Source: Pyrenula massariospora
Lineage: Eukaryota > Ascomycota > Eurotiomycetes > Pyrenulales > Pyrenulaceae
Assembly (NCBI GenBank): GCA_021030905.1
Contig: JAGFMI010000005.1
Coordinates: 806,001 to 870,000, forward strand
DNA length: 64,000 nucleotides
Reading direction: 5' to 3'
This document shows positions 47,430 through 57,880 of this stretch, piece after piece. Numbering within the stretch: position 1 is the first letter of the stretch; every line of letters begins with the position of its first letter. A model generated the notes under the pieces. It worked only from the letters and a program-made list of their open reading frames with translations. It searched no databases and was not told the origin of the DNA. The position numbers and the translations under genes were made by a program.

Positions 47430-48974
47430 ATGCTGCTGGCTCCAGAAGAGACTCTGCTGCTGGATTTAGACGATCAGCTCCGTCGGTCCGCCTGTGATCG
47501 CTGTCGATGCCAAAAGCTTCGCTGTCAGCGGCCATCCATCGGCTCCTCTGCTGTTAGCCGAGCACCTAACGCAGCGTTACCAACATGTCGTCGTTGCTCA
47601 CGAGCGGGTGCTGTCTGCACTACTAGCTTTCAGCAACGCCCAGGTCGCCCCCGTCTTTCTTCCTCTTCAGATGAACAGCGACCAACCGGGCAGAATCAGC
47701 AGTCGTCTTCACGCGTAAACAGACGGGCTGGTACTTTGCCACGGCCGTCTGCACGGCGTGACTCACTCGTCACCGCCAACAAGTATAACAATAGAACCAC
47801 TGCTGCTGGGACAAGTGGAAGGACCTCCTCAGATGCCGCAGCTAATCCTCTCACATCTGTCCCCAACTCGCCTCAGCACCATGACCCTTCGTTTGCATCC
47901 GTGCCCAATTCTCTGAAATTTTCAGATCAGATTCTGAACCCCATAACGATACCGGGGCACAGTCAGATGTCTAGCGCTCCTGATCCGGACACCGTGAATA
48001 TACGCATAAACACTGGCACTCTTTCTCAAGACGATTATGATTCGGGATTCTGGGACTTGACAACGCCGGAAAACTTGCTCCAGTCATGGCCGTGGAGCGT
48101 CGAATGTCCACCAGCGCCATCCATGATCGGAAAGAGTGCCTCCAACGCCACTCCCCCAATTTTCAGCGAGGCTGCTGAAAATCCGAATCATGAAATAGTC
48201 ACAATAGCCCAGCAGCCAAATAGCGAGCGTCAACGAAGTGAAAATGTCTCCGGACCGGAGGCGAAAGACTTGTGCCAGAAGCTTACTGAGCTGAGCAACG
48301 CACTGTGTAAGGACGTACACCATGTCATTCACTGCCCCCAAACTGCTCTTCAAATCTCCGGCTGCTTGGAGGATGGAATCATACAGCGAACTTTCAGGTC
48401 TTCCGAAACGCTTCGTAGCTTGCTGGATGAGCTACGAATAAAGGCTTCAAACGATCAAGGCCTTCTCACACCTTCTAGGCTGCAGTTTCCACAACCTACG
48501 GCAGGAAATATAAGTCCTGTCGCTTCAATCAGCACGGGCAGTTCCGTTGGTAAGGAGCCACTGGACCACCACCTCAACATGATTCTAGCATTACACATCG
48601 TAAATTCCTACGTGTGTCTAAACCGCATCTTCAAAGCCGTTCTCAATCACATCTTTTCGACCGTATCTGACGGGTCCATAGGGCAGCTACCACGTTTGCC
48701 AGGCATACAGATGGAAGGACTGCCCTATGACAATGATCACCTGCGAGTGCGATTGTTTGTCGAGACCTGCATACACCTTGCGACAGGGATACACAAGCGT
48801 CTAGAGGCGCTTGCCGCAGAGGGAACAATGGGTTTTGGCTTCTCCAGGCCCATCGACATGGTCTTGGGAAGGGGCTTTCGTGACCAGAAGCAGGAACAAG
48901 CTGATATTGATATTCGAGCTATCAAGGACTTGTGTTCTCAGATCTCGAGCGCTATAGAAGATAAGGCCTGGTGA
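47430..48974 (+). CDS. Zn(2)Cys(6) regulator, likely cluster-specific
   Basis: This is a nuclear activator. The zinc cluster starts at residue 22 (ACDRCRCQKLRC) and closes with CRRCSRAGAVC, followed by the basic RPGRPR tail. This cluster spacing and the GRPR tail are typical of regulators in polyketide gene clusters. A long Ser-rich region leads to a helical C-terminal domain (LALHIVNSYVCLNRIFKAVL, VRLFVETCIHLATGIHKRLE). The frame ends at 48974 with 514 residues. A second frame continues the reading (MTQVMESLLVPILSS, ERVRRILQGLQ) to a stop at 49096, so a short intron or a frame break may hide the true C-terminus. It is the leftmost intact gene next to the PKS cluster. Confidence 0.85.
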   Translation: MLLAPEETLLLDLDDQLRRSACDRCRCQKLRCQRPSIGSSAVSRAPNAALPTCRRCSRAGAVCTTSFQQRPGRPRLSSSSDEQRPTGQNQQSSSRVNRRAGTLPRPSARRDSLVTANKYNNRTTAAGTSGRTSSDAAANPLTSVPNSPQHHDPSFASVPNSLKFSDQILNPITIPGHSQMSSAPDPDTVNIRINTGTLSQDDYDSGFWDLTTPENLLQSWPWSVECPPAPSMIGKSASNATPPIFSEAAENPNHEIVTIAQQPNSERQRSENVSGPEAKDLCQKLTELSNALCKDVHHVIHCPQTALQISGCLEDGIIQRTFRSSETLRSLLDELRIKASNDQGLLTPSRLQFPQPTAGNISPVASISTGSSVGKEPLDHHLNMILALHIVNSYVCLNRIFKAVLNHIFSTVSDGSIGQLPRLPGIQMEGLPYDNDHLRVRLFVETCIHLATGIHKRLEALAAEGTMGFGFSRPIDMVLGRGFRDQKQEQADIDIRAIKDLCSQISSAIEDKAW

Positions 48975-50234
48975 TGACACAGGTCATGGAATCTCTGCTT
49001 GTTCCGATTCTCTCCAGTACAAAGGATGAGCGGGTTCGTAGGATTCTGCAAGGTTTGCAAGGCCAGCGACTAGATGGCGAAGGCGGTTGGCGCTAAGGAA
49101 CGGAAGAGAGATAGACTCTTAACCATCGATCCGATCAAATAAAATGTGGTAGATTTTCTGCGGCTTACTCGGTACAGACCAAAACGTAATCATACAACAC
49201 TTAGGAAGTTCGACCTCCTATTTGGTCAATCTGAAGCGGTCGACTGCGAAAAGATCCAGCACTGCCAATGTCGTGGTTCATGCTTGACAGAAATCGACGA
49301 CCAATATAGGTGTATTCAGCCGCAGAGCGCTACGCCTTTGGCCAACAATAGGGTGAAGAAGGTTGTCTTTGCATTATAGCGTGTTTGGAATACTCTGCTT
49401 GCCAGGCGTGACTTTCAAAGACCGAAATCGCGGCGCTGGTGATGCCCGTTATTCCCCGGGGCGGGATGTGATCAAGATTTGTGGCATCCAAGAAGGTGTC
49501 AAGCTAGACGAGGGCTCGTTCGAGAGCATTTGCGGTACATAGCTAGTGTTCGTATTTTTCGGCACGGTATTGGGCACGCCAACGTCCCGCAGCAGCAGGC
49601 ACCTCCATCCTTCGTTGATCAGACGGCAGACGCATTTAGATGCACGCCTTAGCATGCATGGACGACGTGATGGCTGGTCGGAAGCGCAGGAAGGCAAGAA
49701 GTTGCGTCAATGGTGAGCGGGCAAAGTTTAGTCCGTAGATTATTTAGGGCGAGTCAGGTTGATAGTTGTGGAGGCGGCTCCGGCTAAAGTCCGGCAGTCT
49801 CCATATATCTAAACAAGCGAAGTCAATTAGATAGAATTTTTGTGCACTTCCACTACACCGTCTCCGTCACGTCACTGATCGAAAAACGAGGCAGTCAAAT
49901 TTAGCAAAACAGTATGCAAGTTCCGAAAATGGTTGAATTCGGCGCCGACGCCGAAAGCAGAAATGCCAAGGGGCTGCTAACGGCGCGAAGAGCTGTAAGC
50001 CGTCGATCAAGCGCCTACTTATTCCCCCTTTCGGGTGGCAGAGTTCGGACCAGTCTCTCCCACCAGCCTGTGGCCTAGGAGTGTCAAGCTGCACTCCATT
50101 TGGCAGCTTCAGTCAACTACAAGCCTGGTGGATGAACCAACGTCACGAACAAGCTCCGCGCAGCTATTCGAGGTACTGTGAGGCTCCGCCACACAGCCGT
50201 CGATCTTGTCAAGATTAAACCACCAAACCTAGAA
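48975..50234. other. intergenic, with possible regulator tail at left
   Basis: The first 120 bp may belong to the regulator's C-terminus in another frame. The remainder shows no gene. Confidence 0.35.
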
Positions 50235-50618
50235 ATGAGCCGTTCTAAGCTCCTCAACATAGCTTACAGACTCATCGACGGCTTCAATGCCTGGAATGAG
50301 GACCAAATCATGAGCTGCCGAACCGAGGACTGCGTGCACGAGTTCTGGCCTGCCACATCGCCAGATGCCAAAGGCAACGACAACGCAGCAGCTAAAGCAC
50401 ACTTCCTCGCTACCAAAGATTTTTTCAAGAATTTTCATGTGAAGATTGTGGAGGAAGTTGAGGATCCTGTCGCACACCGTGTCGTCTTCTTTGCCCACGC
50501 CACAATGGATACCCCCAAAGGACCTATGGTTTTGGACTATGTTCTGTTGCTGGACGTCTCGGAGGAAAATGACAAGATCAAGCGCGTTGTGCAGATGAAT
50601 CATCCCAAGTTTGTCTAG
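50235..50618 (+). CDS. NTF2/SnoaL-like small protein
   Basis: This is a 127-residue single-domain protein. It shows the alpha-plus-beta cone pattern: helix LLNIAYRLIDGFNAWNEDQI, short helix, HEFWPATSP, then strands KIVEEVEDPVAHRVVFFAHA, MVLDYVLLLDVS and KRVVQMNHP. NTF2-like proteins in fungal clusters act as cyclases, isomerases or dehydratases, but many have no known activity. The ATG at 50235 has a good context (AGAAATGAG). Being the next gene after the regulator, it may belong to the polyketide pathway; this is inference. Confidence 0.78.
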   Translation: MSRSKLLNIAYRLIDGFNAWNEDQIMSCRTEDCVHEFWPATSPDAKGNDNAAAKAHFLATKDFFKNFHVKIVEEVEDPVAHRVVFFAHATMDTPKGPMVLDYVLLLDVSEENDKIKRVVQMNHPKFV

Positions 50619-51428
50619 AGTGGGTAGAAGCCTAGTGACCGGCTGCAAGATCTGGTGACATTTGGAACACGTCAAATACTTACCAGTTGCTGCAATCGTT
50701 AGTGCCTTGGAGCCGTCAAGCACAATAGTAATCTCTACTAAGGCTGAGCACAGAGATGCCCAAGATGAGAATCCACCTCCTGAAGTTGAAGAGAGGATGG
50801 ATGAAGTTGGAGACGGCGGGGTCCACTTCCATGATAAAATCCTACATTATTTACCTTAACAATCCTTTAGCCTTTAAGTCGGATGCGAGCGCTTATATAT
50901 AACTGCGTCCATCACGCTGGCGTAATCGAATTGGAATCTCCAATGTCTACGTCTACCGGCTTCGACATAATCAGGCGGCCGAAAGATAATTCACTCTAAT
51001 GTTTTGGCCCCACATCTATCCATCTAACTTAATCTCCGGCAACCGTGTGTTCTTCGCTTCTAAGCTACCGGAATGCCCGTGAAACAGCATGACATTGAAA
51101 CAGAGCTTACCTAGCGCGATGACATCGTGTCCGTCCCGTTCATGCCCTGAATCATGGTTAAAGGTACCTAGCGAAGTCAAGTCACCGCAAGTTACCTTCT
51201 ATCTACGACTACCTTTGTTCGGCTACGGATGTGCGTCTCCGTCTAACTCGAAATGTCGTGGAACTTTGGAACCAGATTGACAGGTTATACCTGCGTCGTC
51301 GGTATCTGTCGTAGTTGTCAGCAGAAACGCTGGGAGAATATAGTTTGTGCCCATGGTCCGTGGATGACGGCGAGCGGTGATTGTGATTAGAGATGATGAA
51401 GAAACACAAAGACGTTTCTCTATCGTAC
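50619..51428. other. intergenic, convergent
   Basis: This lies between two 3' ends. No gene recognised. Confidence 0.35.
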
Positions 51429-52438
51429 CTAACTCTCCGGTTTATGCCCGACAACAGCATGGAATTCGCAAAACGAGTCCTTCATATTTTCCACAAAAGT
51501 CTCGTCAAAGTTCTTCCTCATCCTTTCCAAAACCTCCGGCGGATGCCTGTCTCCCGAACTCTTCATAACGACTCCCCAAAACGTCTCCACGACCGTGGAC
51601 CAAAACTCATCCGTAGTCCCCCGCGCTGACGGCGGCCCGGCATGCGGGATCTCATACACATCCTCCACAACTCCGTCGGCGCCCGCACCAACAAGCAACT
51701 GGTTGAGGCGGGGCCCAACCCTGATATCCAACCCAATAGCCTCAGTATCCTCGAGCCAGAGCCTAAACCACTCCCACCCCCCACCCAACTCCGTCCCCTT
51801 CTCCACGCCGCCGAGTCCTTCCGTCTTCGTCCCTCCAGCCCTCACCATCACATCATACTCCTGCATCTCCGCGCAACCCCCCGGCGCCAGCAACCTCATC
51901 ACCACCTCCCGCACATGCGTCTCCCACCCCACAATCCCCAACAGCACCAACCTCGAAAACACATAATCAAACCCCCCCGCCTCCAACTCGCCCCTCTCCA
52001 GCAACTCCGCCACGCTCCCCCGCAGGTACCGCACGTTCGGCACCCCGCCGTGCCGCCCCTCCGGCACGGGCGACAGATCCACCCCGACGACTTTCGCGGC
52101 GGGGAAGAGCCGGCCCAGCTGCGCGGTGAAGACCCCCGTGCCGCAGCCGATGTCGATGATCTGCCGGGGGTGGCGGGGGAAGCGTGGGTGGGAGGGGGCG
52201 TGGAAGGTCTTGCCGTTCATGAGGGAGGCGAAGGCGAGCATTTGGGCGTCGAGGCGGTCGTGCTCGGGGGTGCTGTGGAACTCGCACTGTGATTAGTATG
52301 ATGGGAAAAGGGGGGCACTAGGACGAGGGGGCTGACTAACTCGTTGGGGAGCTGGTAGGGACCATTGTCGTCTGCGAAGGTCCGTTTTGTGGTGGTGGCA
52401 GGGGCTGGGGCCGGGGCGGTGGTGGCGCTCGTCGCCAT
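51429..52438 (-). CDS. SAM-dependent methyltransferase, LaeA/UMTA-like
   Basis: This is a class I methyltransferase. A 50-nt phase-0 intron (52287-52336) separates a 34-codon first exon (Ala/Thr/Pro-rich, then NGPYQLPNEL) from the catalytic part. That part opens with the UMTA-type EHDRLDAQM and motif I IIDIGCGTGVFTAQL, then GVDLSPV, FDYVFSRLVLLGI and LLAPGGCAEMQEYD. The product is about 319 residues. Such proteins in clusters methylate small molecules; the distant relative LaeA regulates clusters. Position beside P450 and dioxygenase genes favours product methylation. The sense strand turns from C-rich to G-rich near 52040-52080. A shared promoter motif lies 118 nt upstream of its start. Confidence 0.86.
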
Positions 52439-53153
52439 GTTGGGGCTTTGGTGGTGGACTTGATCTAGAGTACCACGTCTTCAGGTCCCTTTCGAGTTTG
52501 CGTCCAGTGGCTCTAGAGGTAGCGAGATAGTGGTCTACAACGGTGACTATAAGCACCGAGGAGGTTTACAAGCTCATGCCATTGCGGGGGAAAAGGGAAA
52601 AAAAATCCTTCTGACATCAAACTAAACTCCACATGGTAGTGCAGCACTAGATTGAAAGATACCGTATGTGGAAGTCGAGCTCTCACCGTTTCGGGGTCGG
52701 AGCCGAAGTCGGAGTCGGAGTCGGACGTTTCTTGACTCCGTAAATGTAAGCAAGAGGGATGCATGCGATGCAAAGAACGTGCCGACTTAGGTGCAGTAGC
52801 ACTGCTATAGATCTCGTCCTTTCCTGCACATTGATTGATAATGTCTCGGTCGAAAATAGACCAGAAATTGAAGATATGGTGCCATATCAGTAATCAGTGG
52901 GAAAGTACAGCATTAGAGCCGGAAGCTCTGCTTTGCGCGGAAAGGGCGTGATTTGGGGTAGGTGAACTTTCGACAAGGCCACCAGCGGCAGTTTATTGCA
53001 GATATAGAAGACGGCACAGTCTTACAACATCAAGGACAGAGCAACGCCATCGTCGTGACGAAGAGATCACAATTGGAGGAACACGCAAAGCTACGCCTTT
53101 TAGATCAGGAACAGATCCTTGAGAAAGAGTAGTCAGATCCACTATCCCTCAAG
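52439..53153. other. intergenic with methyltransferase promoter
   Basis: This contains the CCGAGGAGGT site at 52556-52565. A (GGAGTC)n-like short tandem tract lies at about 52695-52725. No gene. Confidence 0.4.
52556..52565 (+). promoter_or_regulatory. candidate cluster regulator site CCGAGGAGGT
   Basis: Twelve bases here (CACCGAGGAGGT, 52554-52565) are identical to 56802-56813, at the same distance and orientation relative to a minus-strand cluster gene start. Confidence 0.5.
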
Positions 53154-54802
53154 CTACGTCTTGACCGCTGGCGTGATGTTGACCATCAACGGCGGCTTCT
53201 CCCACAGCGTGAACAGCCGCTGGTCTATCCACCCCCGCGACTCCTCTGCAAGCGAGACGTCGAAATGCAGTAACAGTGTAGCTAGCAGCAGCCGTGCCTC
53301 ATGCCATGCGAGGTTCTTGCCTAGACAATTACGCGGCCCAACGCCAAACGCCTCCATCGCGCCAAAATGGTCCGCTGCATATTCTGGATCCCCAAGCCAT
53401 CGTTCGGGGTGGAATTCCAGGGGGTTTTTGAAGTGCAATGGCGAGGTGTGCGTCGCAAACACGTGCACGCCAACGCTGACGTCTCCTGGTATCCATTGTC
53501 CGCAGACTGCTGCGCCCCCTTTCGGTGTGCGACGTAGCAGGCAGCATGGTAGCTAATATCACGTCAGTCTGCGTCAATAGCTAGCCTCTCGTGTAATGGC
53601 AGTAAAGACAAACTTACTGGTGGGTATATTCGCATGGCCTCCTGAAGGCACGCGTTGGTGTACTTGAGTCCAACCAACTTCTCAAGGGTCATGTCTTCGA
53701 AATTGAAAATGTTAGACCGCACCTCTTCTTTGACCCTCTTCATGGCCTCCGGGTGCTGTGTGAGTAGGTATGTGACGCCACATAGCGCCGTAGCAGTCTG
53801 CGTTAACCTTTGATCAGCATGACCTCAATTACATGACTGTTATCCATAAGTTCTCACCGTCTCAGTACCTGCAATCATAAAGAGCGACGCAGTGACATAA
53901 TGCTCGCCCATCGACATGCCCCCATGCCCCTCGCCTTTCGCTAAGATGCGTGACCAAAAGTCTGGCCGTTCAGGAGTGCGTGCCAGTCGTCTGTCCACCC
54001 TCTCTTTAGCGTAGTTGAAATGTTCCCAATGCTTCGCGCGCGCTGTCTTTGTGTTGAGTAGTGTGTTGACCAGGAAAAATCCTATCGTGAAATGCTTTGC
54101 GATACGCATCCAAGCGTCTAGCTTGATACCCTGAAGCAGAGTCTGTACCCAAGGGGCGTATTGGCCCTCCTCTAGCATGTCAAGGCCCTCGCCGAAAGTA
54201 AGATCGCCCATGATATCAAAGGTGGTGTAGTGGTAAAGCTTGACCAAGTCCACCTTAGCTTTGCCGTCCACTTGTACTCGCTCCTCCATCTTCTCCTTCA
54301 TCTTCTCTGCCCATGACTTCAGCAGTGGCTGCTGCTCACGGAGCGCCGCGTCACTAAAAGCGTGAGCGAGGACTCTGCGCTGCCGTGAATGGTTAGCATC
54401 GCTCGCAGAATTGATGCTTTCGGCTTCGATGACATTCGTCATGTATAGTATAGGGTCTTTGAATGGTTTGGGCTGGCTAGGTTTCTTGAAGCCATAGATA
54501 TCGTTCCATGCCTGGGCACCTGAAACAACTGATAGCTCCTTCGGAGCGATTTGAACGATAGGGCCGTACTTGTCGTGTAGATCTGGGAGTGCTTTGGCTT
54601 CTCCTCCCAATGCTTGGATATAGGCCAGGGGCAAACCAGAAATCTTATGCCAAAAAGGGCCGGGAAATTGGCTCATGGGACCAAAGAAGACATCGTAGAT
54701 ACTGATAGACACGTAAAGTAAGAGAGCTATGGCTATAATCGCAGTAAAGCCCTGCCCTAGTCCCAACAAAATGCCCTTAGTAGGCACGTCGACCGTCGAC
54801 AT
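53154..54802 (-). CDS. cytochrome P450, cluster tailoring oxygenase
   Basis: This is a microsomal P450. It has an N-terminal membrane helix (TAIIAIALLLYVSISIYDVFF), FPGPFWHKISGLP, I-helix MIAGTETTATAL, K-helix EAMR with IYPP, the PERF-type ERW, and heme loop FGVGPRNCLGKNLAWHEARL with axial Cys. Introns at 53798-53857 and 53553-53617 give a product of about 507 residues. The pattern is that of the large fungal group including isotrichodermin C-15 hydroxylase-like P450s, common in toxin and polyketide clusters. It probably oxidises the product of the neighbouring PKS. A CGGAGGGGGT site lies 94 nt upstream of the start. Confidence 0.92.
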
Positions 54803-55539
54803 CTTGAAGGCGGAGAGCAGCGATAGAGACGTCGTCCAGGGATGATGGCGAGGAGCGCTGTTGACAGCACAACAGACAAATAGTGTCGAACCATTCGGAG
54901 GGGGTCAATTCGAAGATCAGCGATCGATGTTGGCATCCCAGCGCGCGTGATGAGCCGGTATTTTGGGCTCAGACCGACAATCATCGGCTTGACATGAAAA
55001 TCCTCCGAAAGCCAGTGGCAGCCTCGACCGTTTTCTCTCCCCAAGGATGTTTTTCCTCGTGTTTCTTAAAATATCGAAACACATGTCAAGTCTTTCCGGT
55101 GCCTCTGAGTTTGTCGTTGCGATAGCATGGGAAAGCCTGCTGCCATTGTAAGGCGTACTAACCCTCCTTTCTAACGCCTCCAACAACACTTGGCTTGGAG
55201 TGTAAGAAGTGAATGTATCGTAGATGCATTGAATTCTATCCTAGTTAGACATTAGAATCGCCTTAGTGATCGTCAAGGTCTGGTGTTTTGTCCTAGATAG
55301 TAGAGTTGTTGACTGTTATGAAGGATCTATCGGGAAGTTTTAAATTGGCTGGCGTTGCGATTAGCTTGGAGAAGATACCAAATTCTTTGCAACCCCTTAG
55401 CGTGGATTATTATAGTGCGCAGCGAATGCTGAACAATTTTCGGCACATATAATTTACAGCTGATAGCGGCGTTTGTAATTAAGAGCGGATACCAGGCTGA
55501 TAACCATTTTCCTGGAAGTCAGGAGGTGCTGTTCTTATT
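54803..55539. other. intergenic with P450 promoter
   Basis: This lies between the P450 start and the dioxygenase stop. It holds the motif at 54896-54905. No gene. Confidence 0.4.
54896..54905 (+). promoter_or_regulatory. candidate cluster regulator site CGGAGGGGGT
   Basis: Matches CSGAGGRGGT, in the same orientation as the sites before the methyltransferase and dioxygenase genes, 94 nt from the P450 start codon. Confidence 0.45.
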
Positions 55540-56690
55540 CTATGACTGGTAGTATTTCACACTGTGCCCACCAATTACTGGTACATCCTTATGCCCACCT
55601 TCGACCGCTTTTTGTACGTCCTCCTTCACCCTCGCCTTCACCCAATCACCTGCTTTGATTCCTACCTTTTCATCTTTGTCTGTCTTTAAGCCCAGACGTC
55701 TCAACAACGGACTATCCAGAATCTTGAGCTCGAGATCATGTGCCGGTCTCATGAAATATAGCAGCCCCAAGCGGTCCAGGTGCGCTTGATCTTCCGGCGG
55801 CGTGACCACGCGGTGTACACTGCTCTTAAGGTACCCAGCCGACCAGAATTGCAGCGCATCTGCGATATTCACAGTGATGGATTCAGGGTACGGCTTGACC
55901 CACTTCCAGGACCCGTCATCCATGCGAATCTGCAGTGCAGCAATGGGCTGCCGGAAGAGAAGACTAATGGTGCCAAAGTCGGTATGGCCTCCTGCGTACA
56001 CGTTCCCGAATTTAGCGTTTTCCTCTGGCGACCGTGCATGATAGAGCATGTATCGAAGGTGGCAGTCGCTGATATCGTCAAACCTATGACCCTCTAGTAG
56101 GTAATCTTCCGGAAGCTCCAGTACAATCGCAATCAACACGAGTAATTTCCTGGCAGTATCCTCCACAATGTGTCTCTGAAATTTCTCGATCTTTGCGCGA
56201 TGCTGTAAGATGATGTCCGGTTGCGACCGCTCGAGCTTTCCGTTTAACTTGAATAGATTATAGAACTCGACATTGTCTCGGAGGCCAGGAAATTGTTCTC
56301 TCGTACCTTTTGGCCGATAGCCATTATAACTACCTTTAGCCAGGTCTGCAGGGTGCTTCAATTTTTCTTCAAGTGGGAGCTTGAATAACTCTTGACCGAG
56401 TGCGAACTGCTCATCTACTTCATCCTGGGTGAGTCCGAAATTGATGACATAGAAGAACCCGATCTGGTGTACGGCATCACGAAGCTGATTGGCGAGTTTC
56501 TGCTTCCCTCCTGGGGCGTCGAATAGAGAAAGATCAAGGGTGACAAACTCGGCCCAGTCCACTGCACAACATCAGTCTCAGTATCAAAAACTTTCGCAAG
56601 TTGTTCCCACTAACAGCTGTATTTGGATTCCGTAGGTTGCACATACGTGGGGAGGGTAGCAACAGGCGCGGTCTGAACTTGTGTGGCCAT
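55540..56690 (-). CDS. 2-oxoglutarate/Fe(II)-dependent dioxygenase
   Basis: This belongs to the plant-like DIOX family (relatives of isopenicillin N synthase and gibberellin oxidases). The N-terminal region has LRDAVHQIGFFYVINFGL. The iron site is HTD in AGGHTDFGTISLL plus the distal His in SSVHRVVTPP, and 2-oxoglutarate contact is expected at the Arg of YFMRP. A 53-nt intron (56562-56614) joins a 25-codon first exon (MATQVQTAPVATLPTYV) to LDWAEFVTLDLSLFD. The product is about 365 residues. The real ATG is 56690; the second exon alone has no ATG at its head. Likely hydroxylates, desaturates or cyclises the cluster product. It is divergent from the hydrolase gene, sharing a 479-bp promoter. 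Confidence 0.92.
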
Positions 56691-57169
56691 CTTTACCGGT
56701 AGCCCTGCACATAGAATAATAACTATGGAATAGTGAGAAAAGCGTGTGAACTATCAATGTTATATTAAGACCCGAAAGTTGACAACACTGACAATCAAAT
56801 CCACCGAGGAGGTCAAGAGTCCTCCGAATCTCCCTCGGTAGGTGTCTTCGGAGGAATTCCTTCGCCTTGGTAGTTCGGTGGATGTCGGCACATTACAGTA
56901 GTTATCTTTGGTATTGGCCTCGCCAGCCAGTAGTTGTGCGGGAACGTTATAGTCCTCTACCAGAGAGAAATAGATGGAGCTCAGATATGCTCTATAGTTC
57001 TAGCCAGAGAAATGGACCCAACTTGCAGGTGATACTTCTGCAATATCTTATTTCATTATCGTCAGAAGACCCTCGTTGTGCCTCGGGTATTACTTGGTTT
57101 CGTACCACTATTAGGATAAGGATATAACATTCATCAAAAAGCCAAACGATTTTGACACGATCTGAAGGC
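56691..57169. promoter_or_regulatory. shared divergent promoter of dioxygenase and hydrolase
   Basis: This 479-bp region separates two divergent cluster genes. Between 56802 and 56854 it packs CCGAGGAGGT, CCTCCGAA (56821-56828), CCTCGG (56833-56838) and TTCGGAGG (56847-56854). These form nested inverted repeats of CGG-type half sites, as bound by Zn(2)Cys(6) dimers. Confidence 0.55.
56804..56813 (+). promoter_or_regulatory. candidate cluster regulator site CCGAGGAGGT
   Basis: Lies 114 nt from the dioxygenase start codon. Part of a 12-base identity with the site before the methyltransferase gene. Confidence 0.5.
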
Positions 57170-57880
57170 ATGGCGGGTCCGTCCAAAGCTCTGCTCTGCC
57201 TCCACGGTACGGGTTCATCAGCAAACATCTTCCGCTTGCAGCTCGCCAAGTTCCGCCTGGCACTCAAGAACGACTTCGAGTTTGTTTTTATGGATGCGCC
57301 GTATCCTGCATCCGCCGGTCCAGGTGTTTTGCCCATGTTCGCCGGGGCAGGGCCATTCCATGGCTGGTTTGGTGGGCAAGGTGCTACAATAGAAGGGAGA
57401 TTGGACATCATCAATGCCGCTGTAAAAGCAGCCATTGACAAGTGGCAATCTTCCAAAAAGAATGCGAAAGCAAAGATTGTTGGAGTTTTGGCGTTCTCTG
57501 AAGGGGCTTTGGTCGCGTCAATGCTATGCTGGGAACAACAACTCGGGCGGCTACCATGGCTACCTAAGCTGAACTTCGCCACTTTGATCTGCTGCTTCTT
57601 TCCAGATGAAGCTGGAGCCCATATGCTGGCCGATTCTTCATTACGAGGGAGTGAAAAGGCTCTAATAGAGGTTCCGACGTTGCATATGCACGGGCGGCAG
57701 GACTTTTGCTTAGCCCGAGCCCAGAAGTTGGTCGCCGAACATTATAGACCTGATTCTGCCGAGGTCATGGAATTCGAAGGGGGTCATCAGGTTCCAAACA
57801 GGCGTGAGGACTGTGGTGAGGCAATAAAAACCATTATAAGGCTAGCTCAGAAGACTATGTCAAATGATCCCGAGTTCTGA
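57170..57880 (+). CDS. FSH1/LovG-type serine hydrolase
   Basis: This is an alpha/beta hydrolase of the FSH1 family. LovG, a member, releases the nonaketide from LovB; others serve similar PKSs that lack a thioesterase. Visible parts are the oxyanion segment LLCLHGTGSSANIF, FVFMDAPYPA, the nucleophile elbow LAFSEGA, then PTLHMHGRQDFCL (acid region) and the histidine in EGGHQVP. The product is 236 residues without introns. Odd point: the elbow is A-x-S-x-G, not the usual G-x-S-x-G. It is tail-to-tail with the PKS gene, which supports a chain-release role. Confidence 0.9.
   Translation: MAGPSKALLCLHGTGSSANIFRLQLAKFRLALKNDFEFVFMDAPYPASAGPGVLPMFAGAGPFHGWFGGQGATIEGRLDIINAAVKAAIDKWQSSKKNAKAKIVGVLAFSEGALVASMLCWEQQLGRLPWLPKLNFATLICCFFPDEAGAHMLADSSLRGSEKALIEVPTLHMHGRQDFCLARAQKLVAEHYRPDSAEVMEFEGGHQVPNRREDCGEAIKTIIRLAQKTMSNDPEF

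Noticed and set aside
51429-52438. Methyltransferase as a LaeA global regulator
   Set aside because: It shares the general fold, but its place among tailoring genes and its shared promoter motif fit a biosynthetic role better.
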